This document shows, in pieces, positions 48,991-60,545 of a stretch of DNA of 64,000 bases. Below the pieces are notes generated by a model. It had not been told where the DNA came from. It searched no databases and worked only from the letters and a program-made list of their open reading frames with translations. Origin of the DNA: Epinephelus fuscoguttatus (taxonomy: Eukaryota > Chordata > Actinopteri > Perciformes > Serranidae); contig NC_064761.1 of NCBI RefSeq assembly GCF_011397635.1, positions 41,008,143 through 41,072,142 of the forward strand, given 5' to 3'. Numbering within the stretch: position 1 is the stretch's first letter; each line of letters starts with the position of its first letter. The position numbers and the translations under genes are program-made.

Positions 48991-49480
48991 CTCTCGGGTT
49001 GGATGGGCTGCTCTGGCCACCCAACGGCTCAGTCATTGGTATACTTTTATATATAAGGCATTGCTTGGTCTACTGCCTTCCTACATTTGTTCCTTAATTG
49101 CACAGAGAAGTGCTGGTCCTTACTCCTTTCGTTCGCAAGACTACTTGTTGCTTTCTGTTCCATATTCCCGTACTGAATTGGGTAAAAAGGCTTTTGTCTA
49201 CTCTGCACCTTCAGCATGGAATATGTTGCAAAATGACTGGAAACTAACAGGGTTAATTTCTTTGAGCGCCTTTAAATCCAAACTAAGAATACTTGAGGCT
49301 GACTCCACTACATGTACTTGTTTTTCATAATCTGCTTGTAAATTCAATACTATTTGTTTGTGTTTTATCTGTGTAATTTGTAACTGTGTTTTGTACTTGC
49401 TGCTGCCTATCTTGGCCAGGTCTCCCTTGAAAAAGAGGTTGTTAATCTCAATGGGATCTTCCTGGTTAAATAAATTTTAA
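48991..49480 (+). mobile_element. LINE 3' fragment, plus strand
   Basis: An open frame runs to 49330 with YKALLGLLPSYICSLI, YSFRSQDYLLLSVPYSRTEL, GKKAFVYSAPSAWNMLQND and the end SAFKSKLRILE. This is the C-terminal end of a fish non-LTR retrotransposon ORF. It is followed by the known tail TTGGCCAGGTCTCCCTTGAA...AATCTCAATGGGA-CTTCCTGGTTAAATAAA and a (TAA)n run. It abuts the opposite-strand fragment 48345-48990. Confidence 0.75.
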
Positions 49481-51341
49481 TAATAATAATAAATAATAAT
49501 AATAATAATAATAATGTGGGACCTGAAGGTTAGATCTGACTCTAGGATCACACCAAGACTTGGAACCTCAGATTTAATCCAGGGAGTTAAATTCCCCAGA
49601 TTATTAAGAAGCATTTATCTTTTTGTTTCAGGGCCTTCAAGCAGGATTTTAGATTTGTCTTTGTTTAACTAAAAAGGTCTTTATTCTGTACACAGACTTT
49701 GAAAATGATCATATTTCACCTGAACCCACAGTTCAACATTTTGGGGTATACACCTATTCAGCAAAAAGTTGTGCTCTTTAAGGACATTTATGCTTCTTCT
49801 TTTTTATTATTTCCAAAGTATAAAGCAATTCTTCTTTTAGCCTTTGAGCTTTGACAGTATCACAGTTTAGCTTCCAGCTTTTCTAGCAATGTATTTCAGC
49901 TCTTAGCTTGTGTAGGTAATACAGTTAAGCTTCCTGCCAGATTTTCAGATCGTTCAGGTGATCCACTTAAAATTTCTGCATTTTCAGCAGTTCTTCTGAA
50001 TTGAATTGAGCTTTCAGCATTCACACACTTTCTGCAGGAAGGTTTTTTTACTGTGACTCCTTCACTTTGTTTCTCTAAAGTAATCAGACTCTCCAAACTA
50101 AATAGATGTATTTTATTTTAATTGAATGGACACAATTGAAACCATTGAATCTTCAGCAGGATACAAATGATGGGATGTAATGCAGGAAGAGACATGAAAT
50201 AATGGAATGCAGAAACCTTACATCTTATTTATAAATATATTTATTTATTTACATTTTTTACAAAATATATTATAGAATATATAACATGTTGATTTAATTT
50301 AATTTAATTTATTTTTTATTTAATTTAATACATTAAATATATATATAATATAATTAAATGTATACATTTACATTTTATTATATTATATTAATCATTTAAT
50401 TAATTTTATGTTATTTTAGATTATATAATACAAGCTCAATAAAGTCACACACAGGTCAAGAGTAACACCTGAACATTATATTTTCAGTACTTCTTTTCTT
50501 TTAGTTAGCTGTGACCTCATAATTACAATAACTAAAGGACTTAATAATTATGCCCAAATCATGACAACACTTCCCTCAAGTGGGCAAGGAAAAACTCCCA
50601 AACTCACCCTTCACGGGGAGCTGGAAGAAACCTTGGGAAGGATCACACAAGAGGGAACCCCCTTCCAGAGATAGTTTAGTGTCTTATGGGCAGCATATCA
50701 AACAGAGGGAGTGATCTTTGTAAGTAATGACCACTGCGTCCTCCTCCTCTCTGGGTCACAGCTAACATTACACTTTACGTTATACTATACTCTGTGCAGG
50801 CGTTACTAAAGACCAACAAACCTCCTGATGACCTGATATTACCCTGATCCTTTGTCCCTCTGGCTCTTTTGTCCTGTGTTGGCCTCCATTGGCCTCCATT
50901 GGCCTCCATTGGCCTCTGTCGTCCGCCATGGCTCTGGTGGCCTGGCGCTGTACAAAAACAACAAAGTTTAGTTATGTTTTGCAACCCAGTAGCATCCTCA
51001 GTTAGACTCTACATGCCCCCAAATGCCAACTTCTCAATTTCAATCCTCATAAGTATCAGACCTAAAGTTTCTTGATTTACAATCAGCTGATCCTGAGTGT
51101 GAGTTGCAATAGAAGAGCTTACCTGCACGTGAAGGTGCACCCTCAATCCAGGCTCGTCTTCATCCTTTTCCTCTGTGGAGGAGCTGCAGTCTGGATTTCT
51201 GCACACATCAAAACTTGTTTGAATCTCTTGAATCGTACAGTAAAGTCTCATGGGACAGACCGACAAAACAGGGATGTGATGCAACACCTACCTAATCAGA
51301 CACTTTTCCTCTTTTCCTCAGAGGTCTGGTTTTGACCAGCG
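49481..51341. other. Repeat-rich, AT-rich interval downstream of the kinase gene
   Basis: It contains an (ATA)n run at 49481-49515, another LINE/SINE remnant near 49515-49700, a repeat block at 49830-49945 shared with 58890-59030 (CAGTTTAGCTTCCAGCTTTT), an AT-only stretch at 50220-50430, and a tandem GGCCTCCATT x3 at 50881-50910. 51100-51200 holds one more exon-like copy of the kinase 3' array (NPDCSSSTEEKDEDEPG on -), beyond the last stop I can place. Confidence 0.5.
50881..50910. repeat. 10-bp tandem repeat, three units
   Basis: GGCCTCCATT occurs three times exactly, followed by a partial fourth unit. Confidence 0.95.
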
Positions 51342-54300
51342 TCACCGGAGAGTTTTTTTTTTCCTTTTTCTGCTCTTCCTCTTCGGAGATGAGCAGTCTG
51401 GGTTCCTGCAAAGATTAAATGTTGTTTGAATATCTTGAATGCTACAGTAACAGCACAATCTCTTCACAACTGGGGAGTGACAAAATACAAACTTGTCATT
51501 GATGTCTGGATTCTTGGCCTCGCTGGATGAAGCCTGGTCCGAGTCGTGGTGCTTCTCTGTGGGGAAAAAAAGTTTTAAAGTTTCACCAAAACCACCCGCA
51601 AATGTGTTTTTAACTGTGACTGAGACCCACTGAACAGGAGTCAAAGACGAGCTTAGACTGGCTCATCCTCCTCTTCTTCCTCTCTGGCGAGCTGCTAGAT
51701 GGAGTTCTGCATGGATGAAATGTGTTTTAATGTCTTGAATTTGAACAGCAGAATTAATATGTACAAGGATGTCAAATAACACGTACCTCAACCCAGTATG
51801 TGATGCTTCAAAGGTCGCCCACGTCCTTTTTCTCTGAGGTTTAATTTCGGCCTCAATGGATGGAGCTTCAGTTTAGGCCTCGATTAAGAAGTCCATCACC
51901 TTCGTCTTCCTCTTCTTCCTCTCCGCTGATCCAGTGCATGGAGTTCTGCATGGATGAAATGTGTTTTAATGTCTTGAATTTGAACAGCAGAATTAATATG
52001 TACAAGGATGTCAAATAACACGTACCTCAACCCAGTGTGTGAGGCTTCAAAGGTCGCCCACGTCCTTTTTCTCTGAGGTTTAATTTCGGCCTCAGTGGAT
52101 GGAGCTTCAGTTTGGGCCTCGCTTAAGAAATCCATCACCTTCGTTTTCCTCTTCTTCCTCTCTGGTGATCCAGTGCATGGAGTTCTGCATGGATGAAATG
52201 TGTTTGAATGTCTTGAATTTTAACAGTTAGCTTCAATAAGTTCAGACAAATCAAAGAGCACGTACCTTAATCCACTGTAGGAAGCTACAAAAGTGGCCCA
52301 CGACCTTTTCCTCTGAGGTTTTATTGTGGAGTCATGCGGCAGGCTCATCTTCCTCTTCTTCCTCTCCGGTGAGCCGCTGAACCCAGTGCGCGAGGCCACA
52401 AAGGTCGCCCACGTCCTTTTTCTCTGAGGCTTAGCTGTGGCCGTGTTGGATGAAGCCTCAGCTGGAGCCTCTTCGGAGATTTCGTGTAGCTCTGTTTGTG
52501 TCTCGATTAAATCCATCCTGATCCTCTTCTTCGCTGTTGGGCCGCTCTCCGTGCTTCTGCATAGACCAAATACAGTTTCAGTCTTTTCAGTTTTTACAGC
52601 AAATATCAGGTAATCTATACATATGTAAGTATACTGCAAAATAAAAAATAAATAAAAATTAAACAGTCACCTGTGTGAAAACCTCCTCTTCATTTTTCTC
52701 ACAGGGCTAACTTTGCCTGTGTCCGATTGAGCCACAGAGGAGGGCAACTGATGCTGTGGCGTTGCCTTTCCTTTGGGAACGGAACAAATGAGTTGCTGTG
52801 GCTGTTGTGGACTCTGGATGTAGAGGCTACTGGAGATGGCCGATGTGACCTCCAGGACCAGGGGATGCTCCTGGTGATTGTGCCAAGCAGGAGCAACCTG
52901 GCTGGGGGTGTACGACTGGTTCGGGGTGGCTGTGCTGGTGGAGGCCTGCGGGTCGAGCCATGGATCCTGTTCCATGTCTTCTGAGCTCCGATTCTGATCC
53001 CGACAGACTTCCATCATCTCACAGGCTGATTTGGTGCTAAAAGAAAATCAATAATTAAATCACAATTCGTCCATGTGCAGCAACATAGATATTCTACACA
53101 CAGCATTTTAATGTAGACTTACTAAAAGCTGTTGGGGAAGCTTTCGCTGAGGTCACTCATAGTGATGAATGGATCCTCAAGAAGAAGGCTGGGCAATATC
53201 CGTTTACTTGGGTCCAGATAAAGCATCTTCTTCAACAAATCAAGAAAGTTGTCCAGGTCTTTGACTTCTGCCTCGGTGTCCTCTTCTGACAGATGGCAGA
53301 CTGGTCTAATCTGAATCAGAATAAATCACAAAGGTCAGAAAAATCTCTGTTTATCTTAATGGTGCTTCTGATTTGTGGCAAATGTACTCATTTTTAAGAT
53401 TAAAAAAAAAAAAAAAATCAGATTTGCCAAAAGCAACTTCCTACCTTCTTCAAATCATCCAGGGAGTTGAACTTGCTCTTGCCGCTGGTGACTTGTCCGT
53501 ATTCCAAAGGTGTCTGAAGACAAATAATATTCGATGAGCTTAAACACATTGAGCAGCATGAAGAGACAAAGACACTGATGGAAACAAAGATAAAAAGGAA
53601 GACATTCTGTCTGAGAGTCACTCAGTGTTGGTACCTTCAATCTCCAGCGGCGTCCATGGAGTCTGCCACTGCAGAAAAAGTTCCTTGTATTCCTGCCATT
53701 GTCTAGAAGTCCGAGCGGCAGCTGACCCTGGGTCTGAACCATATGTCGTAGCTGTTGGCACAACACAAAGTCACAAAGTCAGTTACACTTGGTAAATATA
53801 AGGAAAAGATCAATACCACTCTGCTATTAGGTATGGAGCTGGAGCAAAGAGTGGTTAGCTTAGCTTAGCATAAAGACTGAAAGCATGAGGAAACAGCAAA
53901 CTTGATTTTCACCCCAAGGAATAGTTACACAACTAAAACCACCAACTGTTGTTTTCATGTTTCCCGTCTGAGATACGTTTTAAGAATTAAGTAAAAACTG
54001 TTTCTTAGCAAAAGAATCTATAGTCTTTCTTAAAAAAATGTATAGGCTCTGCTTAGACACATAGCCTACGCTGTAGCCTGATGTGCACCACCCCAAAAAT
54101 GTAACCACACGCTGCGACAATCTTTGTTAGCTGCAACCATTTCCCTCAGTGGAAACAAAGCTTTTATTTACTTTATTTAGTCATTTTACAGATAAGAAGA
54201 AATGTTAGCTTCTAGGCTAATTTATACAATGTAAAATGCCATAGGCTTGTGCTAATAATGTTAGCATGTTGTATTTGTGGGGAAAATGTGTCCAGCAAAA

Positions 54301-57091
54301 GACAAGTGCTTTGTCTGTGAATCTGGACAGTTATAACAAAGTCGATTTGTGTACTTGTGTTTGAAATTGATGCTATTAAGCCATGTTGAATGTGTGTTTT
54401 AGGTGTGTTTTGAATCAATCAAACTTTAAATCACTTCACAGAAACTCCACTGCACAAATATAAATGCTCATTACAGCATAGTCCACGGCGTAGGCTCTGT
54501 GTAGAACTGACACACAAACATAAATCCGCCTTTAGTCGTAATATTGACCATGTCATACTCGCTTCTGCCAGGGTACAGGGCATAGCCTAGGAACAGCTCT
54601 GCAGCAATGCATCCCAAAGACCACATGTCAATGGCTGCTGTGCAGGGATGTCCCAGGATGACCTCTGGAGACCTAAGAAAAGAAATACAAATACATTGTT
54701 TAGGTTATTTGTTTTGGTTGCTTTATTAGATATAAAATCTAAATCCTGAACTGTTACTTACCTGTAGCGGAGCGCCTGCATTTCCATGCCGCTATTCATC
54801 TTGGAAACATGAAGGGCCAAGCCAAAGTCAATCATTTTGACTTTCAAAGACTGGTTTACATGGTCCACTATCATTATATTGTCTAGCTTGAGATCCGTGT
54901 GCACCAGTCCAAGGCTTCCCAGGAGCTGTAGTGTCGTGGCCATCTGAAAGTCATGAATGAATCATGTAAGAAGGTCAATCACTGTATACAGGTCTGTTTT
55001 CACTACATCACAATTGCATCACAGCTTTGTTTGGTGTGATGACGTTTTGTATTGTCATTTAGCCACTTGTTAGCAACCATGTTTTCTGATCGGCTGGAAA
55101 CATTAAAAGGTCAGCCGGAAAACTCACTGTCACTGTTATCATTGTAAACTGTATCTTGCAGGAATGGAAAACTTGACAGGCAGAGTAACAGTGACAGGGC
55201 TTGGTGAACAGCCAATTGCATTGCATTTTAATAATGTGTCCAGCTCCTGTGTGCAGTACATACCTGGTGCAGGATGGGGCGGATCTCTTTCACAGAGAAG
55301 CAGTTGCGAGGTTTCTTCTCCAGGAAGTTCCCCAAACTCATGTCCAGCATTTCAAACTCGAGACAAACCTGCTCTCTGTCAGTAAAAGCACCAAAGTATC
55401 TGACAAAGTTGTATCTGTCTGCGTCGAAAGCTGTCAGTTGTTTGAGGACGGCAGCCTGGGGAACATATCAGATGTTAGATTTCAGGCAAATGATTTAAAG
55501 CACATTTGAAGCATCGCACTGTACAAATGAAACCTTTGTGACCTACCTCGTTCATTGCCTCTGTTTTATAGGTGTTGATAATAATCTTCACAGCCACTGT
55601 TTCCTTAGTGTGCACTTGGCGACTTTTCCAAAGACCCCCTGCCCCAAAAACGAGCAGATCAAGTATTTGGAGGAGGTGGAGGAGAGGACGCCAAGGATGA
55701 CCGTGGACTCATCATCTGAAGATGAGGAGGGAGATGATGTGGAGTCCTCTTCAGATGTAGAATACTGAACCGGGTCCCGGTAACTTGTACACTAGAGGAG
55801 AAGGAAAGAGTGATGAGACAACATGTCGTCACATTTTGTCCCAAAACAGGACACCAGCAGTAGCAGTATGAAGAGTTTACATGCAGGGATGATATTTATC
55901 ATGCCCTCTTTTTGTTGATGAGTGAATCAGAGACTTTGCTGATTAAGAACTGATTAAGCTGATTAAGGGCCCCCAGAAAAAACATAAAGATTTGAAAACC
56001 CATTTCCCACTATTTAATGTTATTTATCATAAGCAAGTACAGCTTTACAGTATCTTATATGAATATGCCGTGAATGAAAGCTATGCTGTGTACATAAATG
56101 ACACATATCATAGAATCATAAATGACTGACACTTTACACACCTGGCAAATATAACATAATAAAGACATTAATGTTAGTTAAATATGCCTGTCAGCTGTGT
56201 TCTGCTGGGGTATGGCAACACCACTGGGACAAACCACACACAAACCTGCAGCACACTGTCGTTCTACAACAGGTAATAATATTAATGTCAGTTTGTCAAG
56301 TGCTGCCCAGTCATAGAGGAGTACATTTTGTAATTAATATTTTTCATCAGTAGATTGGGAGGGACATTTTTTGGATATCGCAACACTGCCTTGATGTTAA
56401 TACATTTAACAAACACTGTATATTTAGAAGATTTATCCCTACTGATTATTTCACATCTGTCTGTAAAGCAACTGTGATGCCACATGCCATTTATTTCTCT
56501 TCTGATCAGACTCACTACAACCTCCATGGATTTTGGATAAATATTCAGTTAGTTCAGCTTGATGAAGCTTTTCGATGTCAAAGCAAATCATGTTGGTTAT
56601 ACCGAATTAATTGAGTTTGTCAGATTATTAAAGACTCATAGGACTGACTTGACAATACCAGAGTTGGAACTACTTCAAAAGATGCATGCACATTGTTGAC
56701 TTTTAAAAGTTAAACCAGTGGATCCTTTTTACAGTGTACAATAACATTGTTTATCACAACTTGTACTTGTGTGTGTATTTTACAGTTTCCTGACATTAAA
56801 TTAAATTAAAATTTGATGATAATTTGTTTCGGTCAAACCACATTTTGAATTTACTCATTTCTACTGTGACTGTACAAATTGTTTCTCGGAGCACACGCCT
56901 TTGCAGGGAAACTTATCTTCACTGAAACAATCAAACTGAATCAACTTACCATGTTGTCGCTTGCCATATCTTTGATATGATGAGAAATTGTCGCAGTTGA
57001 AAAGTTGAAGTCGATCCTCCCGCTGATGTGTGACAGTTGAAGTGGTGAACCGGCTACTTGTAGGCTTGGTCAGTTCCATGAGGAGCTCCAT
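51342..57091 (-). CDS. HIPK-like protein kinase with an amplified basic C-terminal exon array; possibly decaying
   Basis: Kinase exons: 55791-55547 ([15 protein letters not shown]), 55455-55264, 54943-54762 ([22 protein letters not shown]), 54672-54549 ([14 protein letters not shown]), 53751-53635, 53513-53445, 53310-53123 ([13 protein letters not shown]). The order and the HxDLK, DFG and SPE motifs place it in the HIPK/DYRK group, near the expanded fish HIPK-like kinases. A likely start exon is 57091-56950 ([13 protein letters not shown]), but its phase does not fit the next exon as read. Inside 55791-55547 the frame is off by one base between GKVAKC and TKETVAVK. The tail exons 53036-52671, 52556-52266, 52184-52026, 51945-51787, 51706-51627, 51556-51493 and 51405-51342 are Lys/Arg-rich with repeated [11 protein letters not shown] and SPERKKRK. 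51945-51787 has an in-frame stop. Nuclear Ser/Thr/Tyr kinase activity is family inference. Confidence 0.7.
51707..52184 (-). repeat. 239-bp tandem duplication of exon plus intron in the kinase gene
   Basis: Two units, 51707-51945 and 51946-52184, are nearly identical through both the 159-bp exon and the following 80-bp intron. Few differences are visible; one turns a codon into a stop in the 51787-51945 exon. Both exons start and end in phase 2. Confidence 0.85.
55792..56949. other. Intron or upstream interval of the kinase gene
   Basis: No convincing exon was found. The sequence is AT-rich without a repeat I can name. Confidence 0.45.
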
Positions 57092-57429
57092 TCCAGAATC
57101 CTCTTTGATGACACATTGCAATATTCTGCTGCATGTTGAATTTGAAAATCAACAAGTCTTAAATGTTGTCATGATAAACAGTATGAATGGATGTTTATTA
57201 TAGATGTTTCTCTTTGTTGGAAATGTATGATTGCACTTCATTCCTCAAACACACTTCACCAGCGTGAAGTCCTCCCTTACATTCAAAGTAAAAAGACACA
57301 CACACAAAATGAGTCTAAACTGTAAATCCTGTATATCAGTCAGTGTTCACACAACATTCAGAAGGTAAAGTCTTTAAAACTGAGACATAATTGTTATGTT
57401 ACACACCAATCCAACACAGCAGAGTAATA
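57092..57429. other. Upstream flank of the HIPK-like gene
   Basis: The frame of the proposed first exon is open for a few codons above the ATG at 57091. No TATA box or clear promoter motif was seen. Confidence 0.4.
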
Positions 57430-58350
57430 CAATGCAATAATATTATATATCCGTCTACATCCCAGCCCTCACTTATGGTCATGAGGTCTGGCTAGTGACT
57501 GAAAGAATGAGGTCGCAGATACGAACTACCAAAATGAGTCTTCTCCGTGGGGTGTCTGGGCTCAGCCTTAGAGATACGGTGAGGAGCTCTGACATCCAGA
57601 GGGAGCTCGGAGTAGAGCTGCTGCTCTTTCGGGTCGAAAGGGGTCAGTTGCATCTGATCATCTGACTCGCCTCCCGCTGGACCATGTCCCACTGGTAGGA
57701 GGCCCCGGGGCAGACCCAGAACATGCTGGAGGGATAACATATCTCATGTGGCCTGGGAACACCTCAGGGTCCCCCCCCACCCCCCCACCCTCAAGCACAC
57801 ATGTTTTAGTGTTGATCACAGTGCCTTTTTGTATGAGCAGAATTTATTATGCATATGTATATCGATTTTCGGTGTATCTACTGCTATTTAGCGGTGACAT
57901 GTGTTTAAGATTGTTGTACTGTTGTTGTGTTTCTCTTTGCCTGTGAGCTGGCACTATATTGTATGGCGGAAGTGTAAATTGTCTTTCCACACACCTGCAC
58001 TGATTGTTTCTGACGTATTTAAACGCCACTTCCGTAATCTGAGTTACACACTGAAGAAGACTTTCTGTCGAAACGTCTGTGTTTCTGGTAACGCCACCCA
58101 AGTTGGTTTATTAAATTTACCAAAAGGACATTTGTGAGTGCTGGCTTCTTTTCTTTTTTCTGCTGCTTTTGTCCGTGCACTTGTTGAGTGGATTTATTTT
58201 TGAGAGTGCTTGCTTCTTTCCTATGTGATTTAACACCTCAGGGTCCCCCAGGAGGAGTTGGAAAGTGTCGCTGGGGAGAGGGACGTCAGGGGTGCTTTGC
58301 TTGGGCTGCTGCCCCTGCGACCCGGCCCCAGAAAATGGATGGATGGAAAA
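57430..58350 (+). mobile_element. RTE/Rex3-like LINE 3' end, split by an insertion
   Basis: 57430-57774 and 58232-58350 together form one conserved fish LINE tail: CATCCCAGCCCTCACTTATG, GGTGTCTGGGCTCAGCCTTA, GACCATGTCCCACTGGTAGG, GAACACCTCAGGGTCCC, CTGCTGCCCCTGCGACCCGG, ending GGATGGATGG. A GATG-type tail is known for Rex3. The two parts are separated by a 457-bp insertion with a 17-bp target duplication. Confidence 0.7.
57775..58231 (+). mobile_element. Penelope-like insertion with 17-bp target duplication
   Basis: The host words AACACCTCAGGGTCCCC occur at 57758-57774 and again at 58232-58248, exactly bounding a 457-bp block. Inside, CTGAAGAAGACTTTCTGTCG then AAACGTC (58051-58076) has the same order as the motif in 42751-42944. 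No coding region is seen. Confidence 0.55.
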
Positions 58351-58889
58351 GTATATTATATTCAAATGTGGTAGAATATGTAGTGGCTGCTGTCATTTGT
58401 TTTGATGATGTGATTGGCTGTAGCTCCTTTTGCTCAACGTAATGCTGTGGTATGATGATCTAACCACTGTCAGCTGTGTGACTGTGGCTTGCTCAACCTA
58501 ATGGTGTAGCAAGATCACCTAAACATCATCAGCTGTGTGAGAAAGGTGTGGTCCATTTAACAGATCAGTGAACCTGTGTCTCAATATGTCTGTTAAGGCC
58601 AAACATCATCAAAATAAAAGACATACATATGGAGCCAGAGTGTGCGACACTTGTTTTCTTGCATCAGCTCACCTCATCACAGCTTGTGTGTTTGTGCTTT
58701 TGCTGTTGATACATTCAGACTCTGAGCAACATGAGATTCACTTTAAACAGGTTACAAAGTGATTAAAGGTCTCCTGTACACGTTTGAATCAACTACTGCT
58801 CCTGCGCACTTTCAGTGGGAGAAACTATTCAGATATTGAAATGTTGAAATTGAATGTATATGCTTGAACCCAACTTCTCAAAGTGAGAC

Positions 58890-59030
58890 GCATTTCTTCT
58901 TTCAGCCTTTTTAGTTAATTTTATTCTCCACCATTGACAGTGTTACAGTTTAGCTTCCAGCTTTTCTAGCTCTGTATTTCAACTCTTAGCTTCTTTAGGT
59001 AAAGCAGCTCAGCTTCCAGCTCTGCCAGAT
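58890..59030. repeat. Interspersed repeat shared with 49830-49945
   Basis: Shared blocks in the same orientation are CAGTTTAGCTTCCAGCTTTT, CTAGC, TGTATTTCA-CTCTTAGCTT and GTAGGTAA-like ends. The two copies sit either side of the HIPK-like gene. Confidence 0.6.
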
Positions 59031-59516
59031 TTATATCTTATGTCTTCAGTCTGTATTAAATCCAAAGACAGGAAATAATCTGGCACATAACCCCCCTGTA
59101 AAACAAAACTGCAGTTTTGTATGTTCACTTTGAACACAGCCAGGCCAGCTGTTTCCCCCTGCATCCATGATCCTATTCTATGGACTTTGTTTTCTGTTTG
59201 TTCTTCCTTGTTTCATGTTATTCATTCATGTTTAATCTGCTTCCTGTTTTATTTTGTAGATTCTCTCCTCATGTGTCGTGTCTGGTTTTACTCCCTGTCT
59301 TTGTGTGTTTTCCCGCCTGTTTTCTGCCACACCTGTCTCGTTAGTCCTTCCCTGTTCCCAGAGTCTCCCTTCACACCTGTTCTGTGTTAGTCTTGTTTGC
59401 TCCACCCTAGTGTTCCCACCACAGCCTGGTTTTTAGCCAATCCCCATTTCCCTCCTTCTGCCCGTGTCCTCCTGTTCCAGCTGTGTCGCATTCTTGTGAT
59501 TAGTTTTCTGTATATA

Positions 59517-60402
59517 CAGTACAGGCCAAAAGTTTGGACACACCTTCTCATTCAATGCGTTTTCTTTATTTTCATGACTATTTACATTGTAGATTCTCAC
59601 TGAAGGCATCAAAACTATGAATGAACACATGTGGAGTTATGTACTTAACAAAAAAAGGTGAAATAACTGAAAACATGTTTTATATTCTGGTTTCTTCAAA
59701 ATAGCCACCCTTTGCTCTGATTACTGCTTTGCACACTCTTGGCATTCTCTCCATGAGCTTCAAGAGGTAGTCACCTGAAATGGTTTCCACTTCACAGGTG
59801 TGCCTTATCAGGGTTAATTAGTGGAATTTCTTGCTTTATCAATGGGGTTGGGACCATCAGTTGTGTTGTGCAGAAGTCAGGTTAATACACAGCCGACAGC
59901 CCTATTGGACAACTGTTAAAATTCATATTATGGCAAGAACCAATCAGCTAACTAAAGAAGAACGAATGGCCATCATTACTTTAAGAAATGAAGGTCAGTC
60001 AGTCCGGAAAATTGCAAAAACTTTAAATGTGTCCCCAAGTGGAGTCGCAAAAACCATCAAGCGCTACAACGAAACTGGCACACATGAGGACCGACCCAGG
60101 AAAGGAAGACCAAGAGTCACCTCTGCTTCTGAGGATAAGTTCATCCGAGTCACCAGCCTCAGAAATCGCAAGTTAACAGCAGCTCAGATCAGAGAGCAGA
60201 TGAATGCCACACAGAGTTCTAGCAGCAGACCCATCTCTAGAACAACTGTTAAGAGGAGACTGCGCGAATCAGGCCTTCATGGTCAAATAGCTGCTAGGAA
60301 ACCACTGCTAAGGAGAGGCAACAAGCAGAAGAGATTTGTTTGGGCCAAGAAACACAAAACGCATTGAATGAGAAGGTGTGTCCAAACTTTTGGCCTGTAC
60401 TG
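59517..60402 (+). mobile_element. Tc1-type transposon, internal deletion derivative
   Basis: Perfect 47-bp inverted repeats lie at 59517-59563 and 60356-60402, starting CAGTACAGGCCAAAAGTTTG. TA precedes the left end; the right flank reads TGTATATA. From ATG 59930 an open frame of 145 residues encodes the N-terminal half of a Tc1 transposase: MARTNQLTKEERMAIITLR, a paired-like helix-turn-helix (GQSVRKIAKTLNVSPSGVAK), a GRPR hook (RPRKGRPRV) and the second HTH (RTTVKRRLRESGL). It stops at TGA 60365 next to the right repeat, so the DDE catalytic domain is gone. It is not autonomous, but its ends are intact and its DNA-binding half is open. Confidence 0.93.
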
Positions 60403-60414
60403 TGTATATATGTG

Positions 60415-60449
<35 letters not shown>
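60403..60449. repeat. TG/TA microsatellite
   Basis: A TGTATA...(TA)n run directly follows the right Tc1 repeat. Confidence 0.9.
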
Positions 60450-60451
<2 letters not shown>

Positions 60452-60545
60452 GTGTTTCACTTTGTTCCTTGTCAGTTTGTCTGTGTTCATTCCTTACTCT
60501 CAAACCTGTGTTCTTGGTGTCATTACCTGCTCTGTTTTTTTTGCT

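Larger units (their letters stand above)
59110..60545. mobile_element. Pyrimidine-rich retroposon tail interrupted by Tc1
   Basis: 59110-59516 and 60450-60545 read as one C/T-rich fish repeat (TTTTCCCGCCTGTTTTCTGC ... GATTAGTTTTCTGTATATA | CCTGTGTTTCACTTTGTTCC), which I associate with LINE 3' regions. The Tc1 element 59517-60402 is inserted at a TA-rich point. Class and borders are uncertain. Confidence 0.45.
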
